The position numbers and the translations under genes were made by a program. DNA of 37,370 nucleotides, taken from Hyphomicrobiales bacterium. GTDB taxonomy: Bacteria > Pseudomonadota > Alphaproteobacteria > Rhizobiales > Xanthobacteraceae. A model generated the notes under the pieces. That model saw only the letters and a program-made list of their open reading frames with translations. It was not told where the DNA came from and made no database searches. The DNA is taken from the NCBI GenBank assembly GCA_013911975.1, contig JACESF010000039.1:1-37370 (forward strand), in the 5' to 3' direction. Shown here piece after piece: positions 32,571 through 37,370 of this stretch. How positions within the stretch are numbered: the first letter of the stretch is position 1; every line of letters begins with the position of its first letter.

Positions 32571-33868
32571 CCCCTGCCGCCCGCCTGTCCGCCGCCATCG
32601 AAGTCCTGGCCGACCTTGCCGCCCGCCGCCGCCCGGTGAGCGAATGCCTGAAGGAATGGGGCCTGAAGCACCGCTTCGCGGGCTCCGGCGATCGCGCGGC
32701 TATTGGCGGCATCGTGTATGACACGCTGCGCCGCCGCGCCTCGGCGGCCCATGTGATGGGGTCGGACGCGCCGCGCGCCCTGGTGCTGGGCATGCTGGCC
32801 GTGGCGCGGGGCCTCGATGGGGAAGCCATCGCCCGGCTTGCGGATGGTTCCCGCTTCGCGCCCGCGCCCCTGACCGCGGACGAGCAGGCCCGTCTCGCGG
32901 CACCCGACCTCTCGAATGCCGCCCCCTGGGTGAAGGGGGACTATCCCCAATGGCTCGATCCGCATCTCGCCGCCGTGTTCGGCGACGAGCGGACGGAAGA
33001 GGGCCGGGCTCTGGCCGCGCGCGCGCCGCTGGACCTGCGCGTGAACAGCCTCGCGGGAACCCGTGAGGCGGTGCAGGAGGAACTGGCCCATCTCTCGCCC
33101 GCACCGGGCAACTGGTCGCCGCTCGCGCTGCGCATCGCGCTGGATGCGGAGGGCAAGGCGCCCCCGCTCACGTCAGAAACGGCCTTCGTGAAGGGCATGG
33201 TGGAGGTGCAGGACGAGGGCTCGCAGATCGCCGCCATCCTCGCCGCGCCGCTGCCGGGCAGCCAGGTGCTGGACCTGTGCGCGGGCGCCGGCGGCAAGAC
33301 GCTGGAGCTGGCGGCGCTCATGGACAACAAGGGCCAGATCTACGCGCACGATTCCGACGTTCGCCGCCTGAAGCCCATCCATGAGCGGCTCCAGCGCGCC
33401 CATGTGCGCAACGTGCAGGTGCGCGCGCCGCGCGGCGCGGCGGACGTGCTCTCTGATCTCGAAGGCCTCATGGACCTCGTCCTGGTGGACGCGCCCTGCA
33501 CCGGCACCGGCACGTGGCGCCGCAACCCGGACGCCAAGTGGCGCGTGCGGCCCGGCGCGCTGGCGGAGCGCACCAACGACCAGGAAAAGATCCTCGATGA
33601 GGCCGCCCGCTTCGTGCGGCCGGGGGGGCGCCTCGCCTACGTGACCTGCTCGCTGCTCGACGAGGAGAACGGCGCGCAGATCCGCGGCTTCCTGCTGCGG
33701 CATCCGGAATTTTCCGCCGTTCCGGCCACGCAGAGCGTCCTGGCGCTGGGCGCGCGGGGTCTGGCGCTGAAGGCGGCGGCCCTTGAAACCGCCGAGGGCC
33801 TGCTGATGACCCCGCGCCGCACCGACACGGACGGCTTCTTCGTGAGCGTGCTTCAGCGCGCCGGCTGA
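32567..33868 (+). CDS. RsmB/NOP-family 16S rRNA cytosine-C5 methyltransferase
   Basis: A 433-residue SAM-dependent RNA methyltransferase. The N-terminal helical region (about 1-150) resembles the NusB-like part of RsmB. The catalytic domain has the SAM loop VLDLCAGAGGKT (234-245), DAPCTGTGTWRRNPD with C311, and VTCSLLDEENG with the nucleophile C361. RsmB methylates C967 of 16S rRNA, and this protein is the likely equivalent, though other NOP-family paralogs (e.g. RsmF-like) have similar motifs. Its ATG overlaps the nucleosidase stop by ATGA, so the two proteins are co-produced. Confidence 0.9.
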   Translation: MTPAARLSAAIEVLADLAARRRPVSECLKEWGLKHRFAGSGDRAAIGGIVYDTLRRRASAAHVMGSDAPRALVLGMLAVARGLDGEAIARLADGSRFAPAPLTADEQARLAAPDLSNAAPWVKGDYPQWLDPHLAAVFGDERTEEGRALAARAPLDLRVNSLAGTREAVQEELAHLSPAPGNWSPLALRIALDAEGKAPPLTSETAFVKGMVEVQDEGSQIAAILAAPLPGSQVLDLCAGAGGKTLELAALMDNKGQIYAHDSDVRRLKPIHERLQRAHVRNVQVRAPRGAADVLSDLEGLMDLVLVDAPCTGTGTWRRNPDAKWRVRPGALAERTNDQEKILDEAARFVRPGGRLAYVTCSLLDEENGAQIRGFLLRHPEFSAVPATQSVLALGARGLALKAAALETAEGLLMTPRRTDTDGFFVSVLQRAG

Positions 33869-33954
33869 ACGATTGCCGGGCCGCCGGAGGGAACGGATTC
33901 GACCTGAAGCGCGTCCATGACATGACGGGCCTTTGCCCCATGGAAGGACACGCC

Positions 33955-34176
33955 ATGTTCATCATCCGTTTGCTGGTCCTGCTGGTGGTCGCTGTCGGCG
34001 GCTATTGGGCCTATTACGTGTTCGCCGCCGCATCGCCCTATGACCGGATCGGCGTCGCCATCAATTCCCACTTGCCGGAACAGGCCCGGGCCTATGGCTG
34101 CGCCGAACTGAAGAAGCGCCACGCCGGCGCGCAGGCGGCGCCGGAAGGCTGCGAGGGGCATTGGACCGCCACCTGA
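33955..34176 (+). CDS. Small single-span membrane protein, unknown
   Basis: A 73-residue protein starting MFIIRLLVLLVVAVGGYWAY, a single membrane segment or uncleaved signal, followed by a short soluble part with two cysteines (in YGCAELKKR and PEGCEGHW). GGAAGGA lies six bases before the ATG at 33955; the frame continues eleven codons upstream but without a better start. Codon use fits a real gene. No known family is recognised. Confidence 0.65.
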   Translation: MFIIRLLVLLVVAVGGYWAYYVFAAASPYDRIGVAINSHLPEQARAYGCAELKKRHAGAQAAPEGCEGHWTAT

Positions 34177-34292
34177 GCCCCATGCCCGTTCCCGGCGCAT
34201 AAGAGATCTGCGCCGTCCGGCGCGGGCCTTGCTTTTGGAATCGAGACTTTCCCGCTAAAGGAGGGGCCTCCGCCGACAGGAAGGCCCTTCCC

Positions 34293-35840
34293 ATGCAAGA
34301 TACCGTCCTCATCATCGATTTCGGCAGCCAGGTGACGCAGCTCATCGCCCGCCGGGTGCGCGAGGAAGGCGTCTATTCCGAAGTGGTGCCGTTCCAGAAG
34401 TCGTCCGAAGCCTTCGCGCGCCTGAAGCCGAAGGCGGTCATCCTGTCCGGCGGGCCCGCCTCGGTCATCGAGGGCGAGAGCCCGCGCGCCCCGCAGGAAG
34501 TGTTCGAGGCGGGCATTCCCGTGCTGGGCATCTGCTATGGCGAGCAGACCATGGCCGACCAGCTCGGTGGCAAGGTGGAAGGCGGGCACCACCGCGAATT
34601 CGGCCGCGCCGAGGTGGAAGTGAAGCGGGACAGCCCGCTGTTCGAAGGCGTGTGGCAGCCCGGCCAGCGCTATCTGGTCTGGATGAGCCACGGCGACCGC
34701 GTGACCGCGCTGCCCCAGGGCTTCGAGGCCATCGCCACCTCCGACAACGCCCCCTTCGCAGCGATCGCGGACGAGGCACGCAGCTATTATGCCGTGCAGT
34801 TCCACCCGGAAGTGGTGCACACCCCCGACGGCGCCAAGCTGCTGCGCAATTTCGTGCGCCGCATCGCGGGCCTTGAGGGCACCTGGACCATGGGGGCCTT
34901 CAAGGAGGAGGCCATCGCCCGCATCCGCGCCCAGGTGGGCACGGGCAAGGTGATCTGCGGCCTGTCGGGCGGCGTGGATTCCGCCGTGGCGGCGGTGCTG
35001 ATCCATGAGGCCATCGGCGACCAGCTCACCTGCGTGTTCGTGGACCACGGCCTCATGCGCCTCGGCGAGGCGGAGCAGGTGGTCTCCCTGTTCCGCAATA
35101 CTTACAATATCCCGCTCGTCCACGCGGATGCCTCCGAAGTGTTCCTCAAGGAACTGGAAGGCGTCACCGACCCCGAAGTGAAGCGCAAGACCATCGGCCG
35201 CCTGTTCATCGACGTGTTCGAGGCGGAGGCGAAGAAGGTGGGTGGCGCGGACTTCCTCGCCCAGGGCACCCTCTATCCCGACGTGATCGAGAGCGTGTCC
35301 TTCACGGGCGGGCCGTCCGTCACCATCAAGAGCCACCACAATGTGGGCGGGCTTCCCGAGCGCATGAACATGAAGCTCGTGGAGCCGCTGCGCGACCTGT
35401 TCAAGGACGAGGTCCGCGCGCTCGGCCGCGAACTCGGCCTGCCGGACAGCTTCGTGGGCCGCCATCCCTTCCCCGGCCCGGGCCTCGCCATCCGCTGCCC
35501 CGGCGAGATCACCCCCGAGAAGCTCGACATCCTGCGCAAGGCGGATGCCATCTACCTGGAGGAGATCCGCGCCGCCGGGCTCTACGACGTGATCTGGCAG
35601 GCCTTCGCGGTGCTCCTGCCGGTGCGCACCGTGGGCGTGATGGGCGACGGTCGCACCTACGACCACGTCCTCGCCCTGCGGGCCGTGACCTCGGTGGACG
35701 GCATGACGGCGGACTTTTATGCCTTCGACATGAACTTCCTCGGCCGCGCGGCGACGCGCATCATCAACGAAGTCCGCGGCATCAACCGCGTCGTCTACGA
35801 CGTGACCTCCAAGCCGCCGGGCACGATTGAGTGGGAGTGA
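34293..35840 (+). CDS. guaA: GMP synthase (glutamine-hydrolysing)
   Basis: A 515-residue enzyme that aminates XMP to GMP in purine synthesis. The N-terminal class I glutaminase has the nucleophile C81 in GICYGEQTM and the H171/E173 pair in QFHPEVVH. The ATP-pyrophosphatase domain has SGGVDS at 225-230. The C-terminal dimerisation domain has [22 protein letters not shown] and ends KPPGTIEWE, the canonical terminus. AGGAAGG eight bases before the ATG is the ribosome site. It lies partly in a small hairpin (GGGCCT at 34264-34269 with AGGCCC at 34282-34287), which could modulate translation. Confidence 0.98.
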   Translation: MQDTVLIIDFGSQVTQLIARRVREEGVYSEVVPFQKSSEAFARLKPKAVILSGGPASVIEGESPRAPQEVFEAGIPVLGICYGEQTMADQLGGKVEGGHHREFGRAEVEVKRDSPLFEGVWQPGQRYLVWMSHGDRVTALPQGFEAIATSDNAPFAAIADEARSYYAVQFHPEVVHTPDGAKLLRNFVRRIAGLEGTWTMGAFKEEAIARIRAQVGTGKVICGLSGGVDSAVAAVLIHEAIGDQLTCVFVDHGLMRLGEAEQVVSLFRNTYNIPLVHADASEVFLKELEGVTDPEVKRKTIGRLFIDVFEAEAKKVGGADFLAQGTLYPDVIESVSFTGGPSVTIKSHHNVGGLPERMNMKLVEPLRDLFKDEVRALGRELGLPDSFVGRHPFPGPGLAIRCPGEITPEKLDILRKADAIYLEEIRAAGLYDVIWQAFAVLLPVRTVGVMGDGRTYDHVLALRAVTSVDGMTADFYAFDMNFLGRAATRIINEVRGINRVVYDVTSKPPGTIEWE

Positions 35841-36333
35841 GGGATACGCACGGCGGCAATTGCATAGTTTCGGCGGTGGTTTGCGCTGCCGAAACGTCAC
35901 CGTGCGGTATGTTGCCGACTTGCGTCGGGTGGCGTTGATCTCTCTCTCAAAACCAATCCTGGAGCGACTTCAGGGCAGGGGAGAGCTCTCGCGTAGGATT
36001 GCCTACACATAGGCGGGCCCGCGCCAGACGCGGACTGTCGCCCGCGTGCCAATGAAGACACTGGGCGCATGAAGCGTGCCATTGCCGCCCATGGAGCAGG
36101 GCCGGACGCCGAGCGGGAGGCGTGCGCGTGCCGCGCCGCCAAAAGGCGTCTCGGAGATCAACGCGCAATCGAAGCCCGCATTCCGGGGCAAAGATTGACT
36201 GACCTGCCTCCGTCTCCCTGATGAGACCAAGGTTCTTACATCTATTATTACTCTAAATCATAGCGATTGCGAGGGAGTGTCTGTTTCCCTAAGTATCGAA
36301 CGATCCGGAATGAGATGAATTGACCAAAATTCA
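35841..36333. other. Intergenic region between guaA and the ECF sigma gene
   Basis: This 493-base gap begins with the guaA hairpin. Its middle (36003-36180) is GC-rich with codon-like structure on the minus strand, but no gene could be supported. The last 110 bases are distinctly A/T-rich (TCTATTATTACTCTAAATCA at 36241-36260) and probably hold the sigma-factor promoter. A TTGCGA at 36267-36272 stands 17 bases before TAAGTA, a weak -10. An iron-responsive operator would be expected here, but no consensus box is clear. Confidence 0.4.
35867..35895 (+). terminator. Probable guaA terminator
   Basis: GTTTCGGC and GCCGAAAC pair perfectly, with further weak pairs inside, starting 26 bases after the guaA stop. 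The T tract is missing, so termination may be inefficient or Rho-assisted. Confidence 0.45.
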
Positions 36334-36855
36334 ATGACGCTGGCACCTGCTATGCCCTCCGATCTGATGCTGGCCTATATGCACCAGTGGAGGACCCTGC
36401 GCGGGCATCTCAGCCGCCGCACCGGATCGCGGGACCTGGCGGAAGAGGCGTTGCAGGAGACTTGGCTGCGGCTCGCCACCATGGCGGAGCAGCCGGCGGC
36501 GGTGCAGGACAAGCACGCCTACCTGCTGCGCCTCGCCGGCAACATCGCCATCGACCTCCTGCGGCGGGAGCAGCGCCACGCCTCCCGGTGTCTCAGCGAC
36601 GACTGCGTGCTGCGCGAGATCGCCGACCAGACGCCGTCGCCCGAGGCCTATGCCCTGCACCGCGACGAGCTGCGCGTGCTGGTGCGCGTCCTCATGGCGC
36701 TGCCCGCGAAGCCGCGCACGGCGCTGCTGCTCAACCGGTGCGACGGGCTCTCCCATGCGGAAATCGCTACGCGCCTCGGCGTCTCCCAGAGTATGGTGGC
36801 GAAATATCTGGCCCAGGCGCTGCGCCACTGCCGCGACAGCCTGAGGGTGCTCTGA
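36334..36855 (+). CDS. FecI-like ECF RNA polymerase sigma factor
   Basis: A 173-residue ECF sigma factor. Region 2 spans about residues 8-80 (YMHQWRTLRGHLSRRTGS, DLAEEALQETWLRL, and LRLAGNIAIDLLRRE, which contacts the -10). Region 4 spans about 115-170 (LMALPAKPRTALLLNRCDG, then the helix-turn-helix SHAEIATRLGVSQSMVAKYL). The FecI-type pattern and the FecR-like gene 20 bases downstream suggest cell-surface signalling for siderophore or heme uptake. The start is uncertain because neither the ATG at 36334 nor the one at 36352 has a good ribosome site. Confidence 0.9.
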   Translation: MTLAPAMPSDLMLAYMHQWRTLRGHLSRRTGSRDLAEEALQETWLRLATMAEQPAAVQDKHAYLLRLAGNIAIDLLRREQRHASRCLSDDCVLREIADQTPSPEAYALHRDELRVLVRVLMALPAKPRTALLLNRCDGLSHAEIATRLGVSQSMVAKYLAQALRHCRDSLRVL

Positions 36856-36875
36856 ACCATCACGGCACGCGACCC

Positions 36876-37370
36876 ATGAGCGTTTCGCGCCACCCGCCCC
36901 TTGCGGACATCGCCCTTTCCGACCAGGCCATCGACTGGGTGGTGCGGCTGCATTCGGGCACCGCCGGAACGCCCGAGCGCGATGGTTTCCTGGCCTGGCG
37001 CGCGCTGAGCCCGGAGCACGAGGCGGCGGCGCAGGAAGCCGAGGCCCTGTGGCATGGCCTCGGCGCCGCCGGCGGGCGCGTGCGCGCGGACGAGAAGGCG
37101 GGGCGCGGCCGCATGAGCCGTCGCGCCTTCATTGCCGGCGGTGCAATCGCCGCCTTCGGGCTCGCCACTACGGTGTCCGGCCCGCTGCGGCGACGCATGC
37201 TCGCGGACTATTCCACCGGCGTGAGCGAGGCCCGCGAGGTGGTGCTGCCCGACGGCTCGCGGGCCCTCCTGAATTCCAGCACCGCCCTCGCGCTGGATTA
37301 TTCGGGCCCGCGTCGCGGCATCCGGCTGCTGGAAGGGCAGGCGCTGTTCACGGTGATGCCCGACCCCGCC
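36876..37370 (+). CDS. FecR-like anti-sigma/signal-transfer protein (partial, 3' end missing)
   Basis: The first 165 residues are in the window and the frame remains open at its right edge. Residues 15-60 match the FecR N-terminal sigma-binding domain (AIDWVVRLHSG, then FLAWRALSPEHEAAAQEAE). A basic SRRAFIAGG (81-89) leads into one membrane segment (about 85-101), a twin-arginine-like arrangement reported for some FecR proteins. The periplasmic FecR domain begins with EAREVVLPDGSRALLNSSTA. It would hold and release the adjacent sigma factor on signal from a TonB-dependent receptor, whose gene is expected beyond the window. Confidence 0.88.
   Translation, partial: MSVSRHPPLADIALSDQAIDWVVRLHSGTAGTPERDGFLAWRALSPEHEAAAQEAEALWHGLGAAGGRVRADEKAGRGRMSRRAFIAGGAIAAFGLATTVSGPLRRRMLADYSTGVSEAREVVLPDGSRALLNSSTALALDYSGPRRGIRLLEGQALFTVMPDPA

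Noticed and set aside
34092..35900. Minus-strand open frame of about 600 codons opposite guaA.
   Set aside because: guaA is unambiguous on the plus strand; the opposite frame is a compositional shadow.
36003..36230. Possible 75-residue minus-strand protein in the gap after guaA.
   Set aside because: There is no ribosome site, no family resemblance and no supporting context. It is kept only as a possible remnant in the findings.
1..37370. CRISPR arrays, tRNA or rRNA genes, insertion sequences and phage genes.
   Set aside because: No regularly spaced repeats, tRNA-like folds, transposase or integrase motifs were seen by reading the sequence; weak or decayed examples could have been missed without search tools.

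Overview
The window is high-GC, densely packed DNA whose protein families point to an alphaproteobacterium, probably of the order Hyphomicrobiales and perhaps Xanthobacter- or Ancylobacter-like. That placement is an inference from composition and gene content; no rRNA or other marker gene is present. About four fifths of the window is one large surface-polysaccharide locus of the Wzx/Wzy type. The rest is a short stretch of housekeeping and small-membrane-protein genes, followed by the start of an iron-type sigma/anti-sigma pair that runs off the right edge.

Layout. (1) 95-20722, all on the minus strand: read in transcription order this holds an O-antigen ligase/polymerase-like membrane protein, a PglC-type initiating phosphoglycosyltransferase, a DegT-family sugar aminotransferase, a membrane-bound WbpM/PglF-type 4,6-dehydratase, a TviB/WbpO-type nucleotide-sugar dehydrogenase, a Wzx flippase, a hexapeptide acetyltransferase, an ATP-grasp protein, a GT4 glycosyltransferase, a CapA-like metallophosphatase, a Wzy-like polymerase, two more GT4 enzymes, the complete UDP-L-FucNAc set CapE-CapF-CapG (FnlA-FnlB-FnlC), and a WbuB-like glycosyltransferase. 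Many junctions are 4-base ATGA overlaps. (2) 20775-22252, minus strand: two paralogous small exported proteins, each with its own matching promoter and hairpin, forming a tandem duplicated transcription unit. (3) 22572-29116, plus strand: a PHP-family (CpsB/YwqE-type) tyrosine phosphatase, a Wza outer-membrane export lipoprotein, a Wzc-type polysaccharide co-polymerase/BY-kinase with a C-terminal tyrosine cluster, a J-domain protein, and a membrane-anchored protein of unknown function. (4) 29225-35840: polyphosphate:AMP phosphotransferase, a small iron-permease-family protein (minus strand), a MAPEG protein, an MTA/SAH nucleosidase coupled to an RsmB-type rRNA methyltransferase, a tiny membrane protein, and GMP synthase guaA. 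(5) 36334-37370: a FecI-like ECF sigma factor and a partial FecR-like anti-sigma factor.

How it fits together (inference): CapEFG would supply UDP-L-FucNAc. The TviB-like enzyme would supply a UDP-N-acetylhexosaminuronic acid. The WbpM/PglF-like dehydratase plus DegT aminotransferase would supply a UDP-4-amino-4,6-dideoxy-HexNAc. The PglC-like enzyme starts the repeat on undecaprenyl phosphate, four GT4 enzymes extend it, Wzx flips it, one of two polymerase-like proteins polymerises it, and Wza/Wzc export it under kinase/phosphatase control. The least explained parts are the ATP-grasp plus CapA-like pair inside the assembly operon, which might add an amide-linked substituent, and the duplicated small-protein units. 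The hairpin of one of those units overlaps the start codon of the ligase-like gene, which is the first gene of the large operon.
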